From Pseudarthrobacter sp. GA104 (lineage in GTDB: Bacteria > Actinomycetota > Actinomycetes > Actinomycetales > Micrococcaceae): 64,000 nt of DNA. Positions 34,596 through 43,019 of the stretch are shown piece by piece. Every line of letters starts with the position of its first letter. Positions within the stretch are counted from its first letter, which is position 1. The stretch lies in NCBI RefSeq assembly GCF_009741265.1, contig NZ_WOWL01000001.1, positions 4,704,652 to 4,768,651 of the forward strand, read 5' to 3'. A program made the position numbers and the translations under genes. The notes beneath the pieces were generated by a model that saw nothing but the letters and a program-made list of their open reading frames with translations, was not told where the DNA came from and ran no database searches.

Positions 34596-35522
34596 TTACC
34601 AGCCGCGTTCGGCGAGGCGGTGGGGCTGGGGGATCTCGTCGACGTTGATGCCCACCATGGCTTCGCCGAGGCCGCGGGAGGCCTTGGCGATGACGTCGGG
34701 GTCATCGAAGAAGGTGGTGGCCTTCACGACGGCGGCGGCGCGCTGGGCCGGGTTGCCGGACTTGAAGATGCCCGAGCCGACGAACACGCCGTCAGCACCG
34801 AGCTGCATCATCATGGCCGCGTCAGCGGGGGTGGCGATGCCGCCGGCGGTGAACAGCACCACCGGAAGCTTGCCGGCGGCGGCAACTTCCTTGACCAGTT
34901 CGTACGGTGCCTGCAGTTCCTTCGCCGCAACGTACAGCTCGTCCTCGGGCAGGGCCGCAAGCTTGGCGATCTCGGAACGGATCTGGCGCATGTGCCCGGT
35001 GGCGTTCGAGACGTCGCCGGTGCCGGCCTCGCCCTTGGAACGGATCATGGCCGCACCCTCGTTGATGCGGCGCAGGGCCTCACCAAGGTTGGTGGCACCG
35101 CAAACGAAGGGAACCTTGAAGTTCCACTTGTCGATGTGGTTGACATAGTCGGCCGGGGTCAGGACCTCGGACTCGTCAATGTAGTCCACGCCCAGGGACT
35201 GCAGGACCTGGGCCTCTACGAAGTGGCCGATCCGGGCCTTGGCCATGACCGGGATGGACACGGCATCAATGATCTGGTCGATCATGTCCGGATCCGACAT
35301 GCGGGACACGCCGCCCTGGGCCCGGATATCGGCCGGAACGCGTTCCAGCGCCATCACAGCAACGGCACCGGCGTCCTCGGCGATGCGGGCCTGTTCGACG
35401 TTGACGACGTCCATGATGACGCCGCCCTTGAGCATCTCAGCCATACCGCGCTTGACGCGGTTGCTGCCCGTTGGATTCTTGATGAAGTTTCCGGAACTGA
35501 AAGCTTTCCCTTGTGTTGACAA
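34596..35522 (-). CDS. pdxS: Pyridoxal 5'-phosphate synthase lyase subunit PdxS
   Basis: A 308-residue TIM-barrel enzyme that builds PLP from ribose-5-P, glyceraldehyde-3-P and ammonia, the last supplied by PdxT. Highly conserved blocks are KRGMAEMLKGGVIMDVVN (with the first active-site Lys), ALERVPADIRAQGGV, MAKARIGHFVEAQ, GEAGTGDVSNA and LFTAGGIATPADAA. The TTG start has TAGGAG 6-7 bases upstream. No pdxT is within the window. The position beside a taurine cluster whose transaminase (Tpa) and regulator (MocR type) both need PLP may not be chance. A second genomic pdxST is possible. Confidence 0.95.
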   Translation of the reverse strand: MSTQGKAFSSGNFIKNPTGSNRVKRGMAEMLKGGVIMDVVNVEQARIAEDAGAVAVMALERVPADIRAQGGVSRMSDPDMIDQIIDAVSIPVMAKARIGHFVEAQVLQSLGVDYIDESEVLTPADYVNHIDKWNFKVPFVCGATNLGEALRRINEGAAMIRSKGEAGTGDVSNATGHMRQIRSEIAKLAALPEDELYVAAKELQAPYELVKEVAAAGKLPVVLFTAGGIATPADAAMMMQLGADGVFVGSGIFKSGNPAQRAAAVVKATTFFDDPDVIAKASRGLGEAMVGINVDEIPQPHRLAERGW

Positions 35523-35629
35523 TGAGTACTCCTATCGGAAGTAGCTGAACTTCAGCTTCTGGTAATGGACTTTGGAAGCTCTAGGCGAATCACCCAGAGC
35601 CCGAACGGAGGCACTCCTCCCTGCGATAG

Positions 35630-36424
35630 TCAGGCGAGCATGGCAACGCCCCTGAAAAGGATTAGAACGGCGCCGGTGAACGCCAGCACCAGGACGGCGG
35701 TCATGCTCGCCCTGGGCGGAACCCGTGGCCCGAGTACATTTCCAAGCACTATTCCGCCCGTGAGGGCCAGACCACAGGACAACCATTGGAGGCCATCAAG
35801 AGCTGGCATCTCGCGTTTCGCGGCGAGGGAGGCAAGCCCCACCCCTAAGAAGTAAAGCTGTGCGCTGGCTGCAAATGCTCTGTGCTGCCATTGGCTGGCC
35901 TGTGCGTACGCCGCCACAGCCGGTCCCCCGACCCCTGCCGTTACATTCATGAAGCCTGAGATAAATCCAGCGATCCCCGCCCCCAGCCTGCCGCGGAGAA
36001 CTACAGGTGGCGTGCGTACGGTAAGGCTTGCGGCCAGGGCAACTATGATCATGGCGCCGACAATGATTGAAAGCAGGGAAGACGGCATGTGGATGGCAAC
36101 CCACGAGCCGGGAACAATGGCCACGATGGCGGGCCCCAGCATGAGGAGCACCCGGCGGAACTCCACTTCCCTGAAGACTTGGACCAAGACCAGCAATGAC
36201 GTGAGAGTGCCCAACGCATTTACCAGCAGCACGCCGTTAAATGGTCCGAGGAGCATGCTCAGGAACGGTGCGGCAACGAGCGCGAATCCAACACCCGTGA
36301 TGCGTTGCGTGGACGCGCCAAGGAAGGTTGCTCCTCCCAGCGCTGCCAGGGCCCACACGTAGTCGGCATTCACCGGAATCGGATCCAGGGCTACCGCGTC
36401 AATCACTTTCAGTTCCCGCGCCAT
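35630..36424 (-). CDS. TauE/SafE-family anion (sulfite) exporter
   Basis: A 264-residue membrane protein with seven to eight segments in two repeats. The family marks appear as GVGFALVAAPFLSMLLGP in the first half and the inverted-repeat counterpart GFMNVTAGVGGPAVAAYAQ in the second. TauE-type proteins are proposed to export sulfite or sulfoacetate during sulfonate breakdown. It stands at the edge of the taurine island and diverges from the APC permease; the shared IclR-like element at 36593-36613 lies between them. A second exporter of another family sits at 52581-53648, so the two may divide the work. Confidence 0.85.
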   Translation of the reverse strand: MARELKVIDAVALDPIPVNADYVWALAALGGATFLGASTQRITGVGFALVAAPFLSMLLGPFNGVLLVNALGTLTSLLVLVQVFREVEFRRVLLMLGPAIVAIVPGSWVAIHMPSSLLSIIVGAMIIVALAASLTVRTPPVVLRGRLGAGIAGFISGFMNVTAGVGGPAVAAYAQASQWQHRAFAASAQLYFLGVGLASLAAKREMPALDGLQWLSCGLALTGGIVLGNVLGPRVPPRASMTAVLVLAFTGAVLILFRGVAMLA

Positions 36425-36960
36425 GCCGCTTACCGGCCAAGGCAGCAGTCATGCGGTCCTTTTCCGACTTGCCTGCGGACGTTTGCCGCATACATCGACC
36501 ACGGAAGGATGCGAGGCTCTTCTCATATGCCTGCTGCACGGACACATCCTTTCGCTGGAGAAACACTCGGCCGGATTCCAGTATATATGACTCCACGTTC
36601 CGAATTCCGGAATGCATTGATGGAAACGCGTGAACCGGCGAGCACGACTGAACCGCAATGCCGGCATCCCGCGGAGCCCTGCGGGCGGATACTTTGGGCA
36701 AGGGCCAAATGCGCATGCCCTGTCATCGAGGTTGAGGGCCGGAGTAAGTTCAGGGAATGGGCTGGCTCCTTCGTTTCAGTTCCATCTGGTTCTGTGAACC
36801 GCAACATCGGCTACGTAGGTTTGGGCTACACCAAATGAAGTGGGCTGGATCACTCACAGCTAGACTGTGCGGGCAGATCTCACGGCGCCCTCTGGTCTTC
36901 CGCCTCTTAGCCCAGGCGAAAAGCGCACTTTAGCTGGTTCCGTCAATCATTGGAGGAAAC
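36425..36960. other. Long divergent control region between sulfite exporter and permease
   Basis: 536 bases without a convincing gene. It contains the element at 36593-36613, a TATATATGACT stretch (36581-36591), and a TAGACT (36861-36866) that could be the -10 of the permease. Short open frames on both strands lack ribosome sites and conserved patterns. Confidence 0.45.
36593..36613. promoter_or_regulatory. IclR-like operator shared with the xsc control region
   Basis: CCACGTTCC, two bases, then ATTCCGGAAT (36604-36613, a perfect palindrome). The same arrangement, CCACGTTCC plus two bases plus ATTCTCGAAT, occurs at 42861-42881 between the IclR gene and xsc: 17 of 21 bases agree. This suggests common control of transport and degradation genes. 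Confidence 0.6.
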
Positions 36961-38451
36961 GTGGACAGCGCCGAACCTCGGCAAGCCGAGAGCCCAAGCC
37001 TTAGCAAGGGCCTGAAAAACAGACACATGAACCTGATTGCCATCGGAGGCGTCATTGGGGCCGGCCTCTTCGTCGGCAGCGGCGTGGTTATCAGCAGCAC
37101 TGGCCCAGCCGCAATCGTCTCCTTCTCCATTGCAGGCCTTATCACCTTGCTTCTAATGCGCATGCTGGCCGAAATGGCGGTGGCTCGCCCGGTGGTCGGA
37201 TCTTTTTACGTCTATGCACGGCAGGCCCTGGGACAACGGGCAGGGTTCGCTACCGGATGGATGTACTGGTACTTTTTCGTGATCGTTGTTGCTATCGAAG
37301 CGATAGCTGGCGGCCGGATAATCCAACTCTGGTTTCCCGATATCCCGCTGTGGATACTCAGCCTGGGCCTGATGATCATTTTGAGCGCCACGAACATGGT
37401 TTCAGCCCGGTCCTTTGGTGAGTTCGAATACTGGTTCTCCTCCATCAAAGTGGTAGCCATCATTGTTTTCCTGTGCCTGGGGATCCTCTGGATAACCGGC
37501 GTCTGGCCTGATTCAACGCCGGGATTCGGTAACCTCTTTGACCATGGGGGCTTCACGCCCCTGGGCTGGGGAGCCGTCATGGCCGCCGTAGTGCCTTGTG
37601 TCGCCTTCTACACCGGGGCGGAAATCGTCACCATTGCAGCAGCCGAAGCCGAAGACCCGGAACGTTCCGTGAAGCGGGCAATGCGTTCTATCGTCGCCAG
37701 AATCGTGACTTTCTATGTGGGTTCTATCTTTGTGGTCGTTTGCATCCAAAGGTGGGATGCCGAGAGCGTCGGGATCAGCCCCTACGCGGCAGTACTTGAT
37801 GTCATGGGTATCCCTGCCGTATCCGTCATCATGAACGGAATTGTGCTGACAGCGGTCCTTTCCTGCCTGAACTCTGCGCTCTACACCACTTCGCGCATGC
37901 TTTTCGCTCTAACGCGCAACGGCGATGCCCCCAAGTTCTTTACCAAACTCTCCAAAGGCGGCGTGCCGCGCCGTGCGATTCTGCTCGGAACAACGGTTGG
38001 CTATATTTCGGTTATATGCGTCTATTTGTGGGGAGAAGTGGTTTTCACGTTCCTGGTGAACTCCTACGGCGCCGTTGCTCTGTTCGTTTATCTGGTGATT
38101 GCCATTTCCCAGGTAGTGCTGCGTAAACGACTCGATCGGGAAGATCCCGCAGCCCTGAAACTCAAGATGTGGTTGTTCCCATGGCTAAGCTACGCGACCA
38201 TAGCGCTCATGCTCAGCGTCATAGCTGCAATGGCCATCCTTCCCAGCACCCAGTCACAGTTCCTGATGAGCGGCCTCACACTGATTGTGATCCTGCTTAG
38301 TTACGAAATGCGCAGACGGTACGGAAAACGTCCGGAAAGCGAGCAAGAACATCCAACCCGGGCGGACGCGGCCGGTGATGCCCAAGCTAACGAAGAAGAT
38401 GCAGAGCAGCCCGGAAAAATGGAGACGGACCTGACAAGGACGCTGCACTAA
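36961..38451 (+). CDS. Amino acid permease (APC superfamily), probable taurine or beta/gamma-amino acid uptake
   Basis: A 496-residue carrier with 12 membrane segments. The first segment holds the substrate-binding GGVIGAGLFVGSG (residues about 31-43) typical of the GabP/AnsP/lysine-permease branch. A conserved region ATNMVSARSFGEFEYWFSSIKV follows near residue 143. The last about 55 residues are a hydrophilic, Glu-rich cytoplasmic tail. GGAGGAAAC stands just before GTG 36961. GabP-type carriers accept zwitterions such as GABA and beta-alanine, and taurine is a close analogue. The place between a sulfite exporter and xsc makes taurine the likely substrate. No taurine ABC importer is present here. 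Confidence 0.87.
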   Translation: MDSAEPRQAESPSLSKGLKNRHMNLIAIGGVIGAGLFVGSGVVISSTGPAAIVSFSIAGLITLLLMRMLAEMAVARPVVGSFYVYARQALGQRAGFATGWMYWYFFVIVVAIEAIAGGRIIQLWFPDIPLWILSLGLMIILSATNMVSARSFGEFEYWFSSIKVVAIIVFLCLGILWITGVWPDSTPGFGNLFDHGGFTPLGWGAVMAAVVPCVAFYTGAEIVTIAAAEAEDPERSVKRAMRSIVARIVTFYVGSIFVVVCIQRWDAESVGISPYAAVLDVMGIPAVSVIMNGIVLTAVLSCLNSALYTTSRMLFALTRNGDAPKFFTKLSKGGVPRRAILLGTTVGYISVICVYLWGEVVFTFLVNSYGAVALFVYLVIAISQVVLRKRLDREDPAALKLKMWLFPWLSYATIALMLSVIAAMAILPSTQSQFLMSGLTLIVILLSYEMRRRYGKRPESEQEHPTRADAAGDAQANEEDAEQPGKMETDLTRTLH

Positions 38452-38472
38452 TCCGCCCTTGAAGCATCGAAG

Positions 38473-38519
38473 GAAACCCGCTGTGGGAATTGGCAATGGA
38501 GCTACTCGCAGCGGGTTTC
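38473..38519 (+). terminator. Hairpin after the permease gene
   Basis: GAAACCCGCTG (38473-38483) pairs exactly with CAGCGGGTTTC (38509-38519); the loop is 25 bases. It stands 21 bases after the permease stop. Confidence 0.65.
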
Positions 38520-38891
38520 TGCGTGCCGGCGGCTGTGTAGGATCCCCTGGTTCTCCGTGGATCGGAGGGCCCTGCCGCCGGGTCGGGGATTTGGTCGGGG
38601 ATTTGGTCGCTGGGTCCGGCATGACTTTTTTGCCCTGAGGTCTACTGCGGGTGAAGGCGTCTTAGACAAGCCGTTTCCTCAGGGCGAGGCGCGGCTGCAC
38701 GACCTGTTCACCGGGCCTGCAGCAGCACGGTCGGGTGCAGATTTTCCTGCCCTGGAGCAGGTCTTGCCAGGAACCGTGCTGACCCGATCCCCGGTGCTGG
38801 AGCAGGCTCCCGGCGCACCTGGCTGGGCGCCAGGGCGTGGCAACGTGCTGCCCGGGGTAAGGAACCACAGCCGTAAGACCTGTTGAACATT
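38520..38891. other. Gap before the IS110 remnant
   Basis: About 370 bases. A plus-strand frame (38557-38886) is open but Gly/Arg/Pro-rich and without a ribosome site. A tandem GGGGATTTGGTCG repeat occurs at about 38584-38609. I see no gene here; it may be part of the same insertion scar as the transposase fragment that follows. Confidence 0.35.
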
Positions 38892-39138
38892 ATGGAGGGG
38901 GTCTTTTCGGCGCTGGACGAGCACATGAGCAGGGCGTGAGCGCCGTCGGCACCGAAGCCGTCGAGCGGGTCCTTCCCCCGCGTCGCGCCCAGCTCGAGGA
39001 GCTCGAACGCCGACGCGTCACCGTGTCCGGGGAAGTCGAAAGGCTTTCGATGACTTCCCGCTTTCCCAGGTCTTGACGTGCATGCCGGGAGTTGGCATCA
39101 AGACTTGGCCGCGCACGCCGGCATCGTCCCGTCACCGC
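38892..39138 (+). mobile_element. IS110-family transposase remnant
   Basis: Fragments of the C-terminal part of an IS110/IS116/IS902 transposase in shifting plus-strand frames: MEGVFSALDEHMSRA (38892 on, then a TGA), VGTEAVERVLPPRRAQLEEL (about 38943-39002), and VLTCMPGVGIKT (about 39072-39107), the diagnostic helix-hairpin-helix motif of the family. The next residues jump to LAAHAGIVP, so the segment between GVGIKT and the AYAGIAP motif has been deleted. No complete ends were recognised. The scar lies exactly between the permease and the CobT-like gene, inside the taurine island. Confidence 0.65.
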
Positions 39139-39146
39139 GATAGCCG

Positions 39147-40934
39147 TTAGCGGCTTTTGAGCAGCATCCCGAGCACCTGGTTGACGACGGCAGGCGTGGT
39201 TCCCTGGCTCAAATCCAACGCGAGGTTCCTCCGGTAGTAGGGGGACAAATCCAGCCCTACCCCCAGTCCAAAAATCTCTGTGCTGCCGGAAACCTCATGG
39301 GCGGTCACCACATTCTGCAGGTGCTGCTCCAAGTAATGGCTGTCGTTGGCCAGCCCAGTGGCACCATCCATCGGGCTGCCGTCGGAAATCACGAGCAGGA
39401 TCCGGCGTCCCGAGGCACCGCTACCGGTGCCATCTTCCGCGAGCCGGGCGCATGCCCAGTCCACGGCTTCGCCGTCGACCCCCTCGCGGAACAAGTCTTT
39501 TTTCATCAGCCCGGCGATTCCGGAGCGTGCCCGGCGCCAAGGTGTATCACCATCTTTGAAAACCAGGTGCCGCACCTCATTGAGCCGTCCTGGATACGCT
39601 GGTCTTCCCGCCCGGATCCAGTCTTTCCCGGCACGGCCGCCGTTCCATGCGCCGGTAGTAAAGCCCAGGATCTCGCACCGCGCACCTGCCAGTTCCAAGG
39701 CGCGGGCGTAGACGTCCACGAGCGCGGCGACGGCGGCACCGTATTCCTTCATGGACCCGGAGCAGTCCACGAGGAACGTCACTTTGGCCTCTGCACGGCG
39801 TTCGATGCGTTCAGTCCTGAAAACCCTGCGGTCCCCTGAGGAGGTGACGAGCCGGGCTAGCCTGCTGCCATCAAGGCGGCCCTCCAAGGCGTCGCCGTCC
39901 CATCCATCCTCGTCGTCTGCGGACAGGATCGCGGCCAAGGCCCGCCCCAGCCGGGGCACGTTGATGCCCTGCCGGGCTATGTCGTCGTCGAGCTGTTTGC
40001 GGTAGCCGCGCAGCAGCTCGGCGCGGACCAGACCTGCGACCTGGAATTGCTGGTCGTAGGAGGTGGTGTACTGCCGATAGATGCCCTGGCCAATCTGAAG
40101 GGCGTCGCTGCGCCCGTATCCTGCGGTGGGAATATGGTCGTCGTTCGTGTCCTGGTCGAATAGCAGCTGGAACTGAGTCAATCGGCCGCTGGGGCGCGCG
40201 GGTCCCGTTTCCCTGGATTCCAGCTGCTCACTTAGGGCCCCGACGGTCTCGGCGATGGCAAGGGCATGAGGGGCGAAACCTGACTGCGAGAAGCGTTCGC
40301 GGCGCAGGGCGGCAAGGTGGGCGCCGATGTACGGGGCAAGGTCCATCCGGGTTGATTCAATTCGGTCTTCGATGTCCGGAGGCATTGGCTCGGTGGTGAT
40401 TCGTGCGCGGCAAACCTGGGCCACGGTGAACAGGATGATTCCCAACGCGCTGTCGATCAGAGGGGAAGCCTCGAACTCCCGGGACCACTGCTGGAAACGT
40501 TCGTGGAGATTGGCCCTGACCCCGGGCATGGCAGGATCGACCAGCGACTCGGCGCGGAACTGCTCAAGCATCTCGAACACCAAGACTCGGGCGGGTGTGT
40601 CCGGGCAAAGTCGTTGATGCAGGACGGCATCACTCTTCTTCAGGCGCAGCGCCATGCCGTCGGCCGCACCACGGAATGACGCGGGCCTGGAATCGCAGGT
40701 TTGCGGGTGAAGATGCGGCGCCGGCATTGCCACCGGCTTCTCCCCGTGATAGAGGACCGGGCCGCGGAAGTGCAGGCCGCGCCGGCCGCTGAGCGCGCGC
40801 AGCGCAGCGGCCCCCAGTTCCATGGTCTGCTTGCGGCGGCGCAGCAATACGGCAGCGGTCTCTCGGGATGCGGCTGCCGCCCCGTACCGGTCCGTCTGTT
40901 CCTTATCTTCCGTCAGCGAGGCCATGGGCGGCAT
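39147..40934 (-). CDS. CobT-like protein with von Willebrand A domain
   Basis: A 595-residue protein of the CobT/cobaltochelatase-subunit type. The C-terminal VWA domain (about 380-595) has the metal site motif DCSGSMK near residue 387 and the later VISDGSPMDGAT. The N-terminal 350 residues are helical and charged. CobT works with the AAA+ protein CobS and the large CobN subunit to insert cobalt into hydrogenobyrinate diamide. The gene starts inside the CobS-like stop (TAATG), so the pair is one complex. No cobN and no other cobalamin gene is in the window. AAA+/VWA pairs also act as MoxR-type chaperones in loading metals or cofactors. A role in the neighbouring taurine pathway is possible but unproven. 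Confidence 0.82.
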   Translation of the reverse strand: MPPMASLTEDKEQTDRYGAAAASRETAAVLLRRRKQTMELGAAALRALSGRRGLHFRGPVLYHGEKPVAMPAPHLHPQTCDSRPASFRGAADGMALRLKKSDAVLHQRLCPDTPARVLVFEMLEQFRAESLVDPAMPGVRANLHERFQQWSREFEASPLIDSALGIILFTVAQVCRARITTEPMPPDIEDRIESTRMDLAPYIGAHLAALRRERFSQSGFAPHALAIAETVGALSEQLESRETGPARPSGRLTQFQLLFDQDTNDDHIPTAGYGRSDALQIGQGIYRQYTTSYDQQFQVAGLVRAELLRGYRKQLDDDIARQGINVPRLGRALAAILSADDEDGWDGDALEGRLDGSRLARLVTSSGDRRVFRTERIERRAEAKVTFLVDCSGSMKEYGAAVAALVDVYARALELAGARCEILGFTTGAWNGGRAGKDWIRAGRPAYPGRLNEVRHLVFKDGDTPWRRARSGIAGLMKKDLFREGVDGEAVDWACARLAEDGTGSGASGRRILLVISDGSPMDGATGLANDSHYLEQHLQNVVTAHEVSGSTEIFGLGVGLDLSPYYRRNLALDLSQGTTPAVVNQVLGMLLKSR

Positions 40935-41935
40935 TACCCGGCGGCAGCGAAGGCGCTGTCCGGCACATGAGCCGCAGAACTGAGTCCGTCCAGTTCACGG
41001 TCGAAGCAGCGCTGAAAATATTCAGCGATAATTGCGTGTTCGGCTTCGTCGCACTTGTTGACGAAAGACAGCAGGAATGCCTTGCCGGGATCGCCGAAGA
41101 TCCCAATATTCTCGGCCCAGGTGATCACGGTGCGTGGGGACATCAGCGTAGACAGGTCGCCCACCTTAAAGCCGTCCCGGGTCAGTTTTGCCACAGCCAC
41201 CATGGAAGCCACCAGTTCTCGCCCGGCCGGATGGTCCATCTCCGGGACCCGTGCCATCACGATTTCCATCTCGTCCTCGGCCGGAGGATGGTTGAGGGCG
41301 GCGACGATGTTCCAGCGGTCGATCTGGGCGTGATTGAGTCGCTGGACGCCGTGGTACATACCGTTAAGATTGCCAAGTCCTACAGTGTTGGCCGTGGCAA
41401 AGAGGCGGAAGCCTGGATGCACGTCCAGGACCCGGTTCTGATCGAGCAGGGTGAGTTTGCCGTCACGCTCCAAAAGCCGCTGGATTACGAACATCACGTC
41501 CGGCCTCCCTGCATCGTACTCATCGAGAATAAGTGCCACCGGCCGTTGGATGGCCCAGGGGACGATTCCCTCCTGGAACTCAGTGATCTGTTTGCCGTCT
41601 TTAAGGACAACAGTGTCGCGCCCCACCAGATCCAGTCGGCTGATATGCCCGTCCAGGTTGACACGTACGCACGGCCAGTTCAGCCGGGCGGCCACCTGCT
41701 CAATGTGTGTGGACTTACCCGTTCCGTGGAGTCCCTGAAGCAGCATTCGCCGGTTCCGGGTAAAGGCCGCCAGGATGGCCAGCGTTACATCGTGGTTGAA
41801 CCGGTAGGCCGGGTCAGCCTCAGGGACATGGTCATCGGGCTCGCGGAAGGCGGCTACCTTGAGATCCGAGTCGATGTTGAACAGGTCCCGGACAGAAACC
41901 ATATGATCCGGCATCAGTCTTGTCAGCTGCTCCAT
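40934..41935 (-). CDS. CobS-like AAA+ ATPase
   Basis: A 333-residue MoxR/CobS-type ATPase. Walker A GLHGTGKST is at residues 68-76, followed by HIEQVAARLNWPCVRVNLD, a stretch very close to known CobS proteins. Walker B ALILDEYDAG is near 134-143, sensor 1 FATANTVG near 183, and the arginine region LNHAQIDRWN near 204. The protein should form a ring that acts on its partner CobT-like protein. The ATG lies inside the last codons of the IclR gene (13-base overlap), so regulator, ATPase and VWA protein are one operon that diverges from xsc. Either true cobaltochelatase or a re-used chaperone for another enzyme. Confidence 0.88.
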   Translation of the reverse strand: MEQLTRLMPDHMVSVRDLFNIDSDLKVAAFREPDDHVPEADPAYRFNHDVTLAILAAFTRNRRMLLQGLHGTGKSTHIEQVAARLNWPCVRVNLDGHISRLDLVGRDTVVLKDGKQITEFQEGIVPWAIQRPVALILDEYDAGRPDVMFVIQRLLERDGKLTLLDQNRVLDVHPGFRLFATANTVGLGNLNGMYHGVQRLNHAQIDRWNIVAALNHPPAEDEMEIVMARVPEMDHPAGRELVASMVAVAKLTRDGFKVGDLSTLMSPRTVITWAENIGIFGDPGKAFLLSFVNKCDEAEHAIIAEYFQRCFDRELDGLSSAAHVPDSAFAAAG

Positions 41936-42807
41936 AGCTCCCCCTCAATATCGCTGGCCGATCCTTCGGTCGCATCCCCGCCGTCGGTCCTGCCTGTATA
42001 GGACTCTGCTTCAATTCGACCTATCTCGGCGGCCGCACGCTGGAGCGCGGGGAGCAGTTTCAGACCTTTTTCCGGCGTCAACCGCATGACGGGAGCCTGC
42101 ACCGCGACACACAAATTGGACACGGCATTCGTCGTGGGGACCAGCACTGCGACGCAGACCAACCCCGGAAGGAACTCCTCGTCATCGATGGCATAACCAT
42201 CCCTCCGGACGCGCTGCAGCTCGGCCTCGATCAAGTCCGGATCAGTCACAGTCTTGTTCGTATAGCGGCCAAGCGGAGCGGATGCAATGAGCCGCTTCCG
42301 CTGGGCTGGACTGAGCTGCGAGAGGATCATTTTTCCACTTGCCGAGCAGTGAACAGGCACCCGGGAACCCGGCTGAAGCGTGATCCGCAATGGCTCGGAG
42401 GTTTCGATCCGGTCCAGATATAGCACTTCACTGCCAGATACAGCAGTGACATTGCAGCTCTCCCCCAGTTCATTCACCAGATTGCGGAGCACCGCGTGAC
42501 GTGCCCCGTGGTGGATGTCATTAATCAGGAGATCCTCGGCCATGCGCCGCAGGCGGCTTCCGGTGCCGTAGTGCCTGCCGTTGTTCTCCCGAATCAGCAG
42601 TCCGGAGCTTTCCAGCTGGTGCAGCATGCGGTGGAGGGTTGGCTTAGGAGTGCCGGTCTCCTCCGCTAGCCCCTGAAGCGTGAAGAGCTGGTCCTTGGTG
42701 GCGATCAGTTCGAGCAGGGAGAACAGACGCATAGTAGGTGTCTCCCCCGCCAGCTCAGTCAGCGTTTGACCGTCCTGATTGTTGTTTAGCCTGCGAATCT
42801 CAGCCAT
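41923..42807 (-). CDS. IclR-family regulator of the taurine island
   Basis: A 294-residue regulator. The winged helix (about 27-90) includes TLQGLAEETGTPKPTLHRML, and the effector domain has GSRVPVHCSASGKMILS, the IclR ligand-pocket stretch. ATG 42807 is chosen: GGAGGAGA ends about 7 bases upstream, and the longer frame adds a non-conserved lead. It diverges from xsc with a 212-base control region that contains the element at 42861-42881 and the dyad at 42936-42950. It overlaps the CobS-like gene. The same operator near the permease/exporter divergon implies that it controls uptake, export and Xsc. Sulfoacetaldehyde, acetyl phosphate or taurine could be the ligand. Confidence 0.87.
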   Translation of the reverse strand: MAEIRRLNNNQDGQTLTELAGETPTMRLFSLLELIATKDQLFTLQGLAEETGTPKPTLHRMLHQLESSGLLIRENNGRHYGTGSRLRRMAEDLLINDIHHGARHAVLRNLVNELGESCNVTAVSGSEVLYLDRIETSEPLRITLQPGSRVPVHCSASGKMILSQLSPAQRKRLIASAPLGRYTNKTVTDPDLIEAELQRVRRDGYAIDDEEFLPGLVCVAVLVPTTNAVSNLCVAVQAPVMRLTPEKGLKLLPALQRAAAEIGRIEAESYTGRTDGGDATEGSASDIEGELWSS

Positions 42808-42860
42808 TACCGTCTCCTCCACCCGATGTATCCTCGGCGCCTTCGTCGTTTTATTGTACG

Positions 42861-42881
42861 CCACGTTCCATATTCTCGAAT
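42861..42881. promoter_or_regulatory. IclR-like operator, copy near the IclR gene
   Basis: CCACGTTCC, two bases, ATTCTCGAAT. It matches 17 of 21 bases with the site at 36593-36613. It is 54-74 bases upstream of the IclR start and should serve autoregulation. Confidence 0.6.
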
Positions 42882-42935
42882 AGGCATTGACCGGTAGATG
42901 CTTTTCGCCTAATCTCAGGTTGACCACCAAAAAAA

Positions 42936-42950
42936 GGAACGATAGGTTCC
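42936..42950. promoter_or_regulatory. GGAAC-5-GTTCC dyad upstream of xsc
   Basis: GGAAC (42936-42940), GATAG, GTTCC (42946-42950), flanked by an A-run on the left and a T-run on the right, which prolongs the symmetry. It is 70 bases upstream of the xsc start. IclR proteins bind 15-base dyads of this shape. Confidence 0.55.
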
Positions 42951-43019
42951 GTTTTTTGATATTTCAACGAGCACGGCCAGTCCTGTAGGGCTAGCCAGCC
43001 CTGTAGGAGGAGAAGCAAT

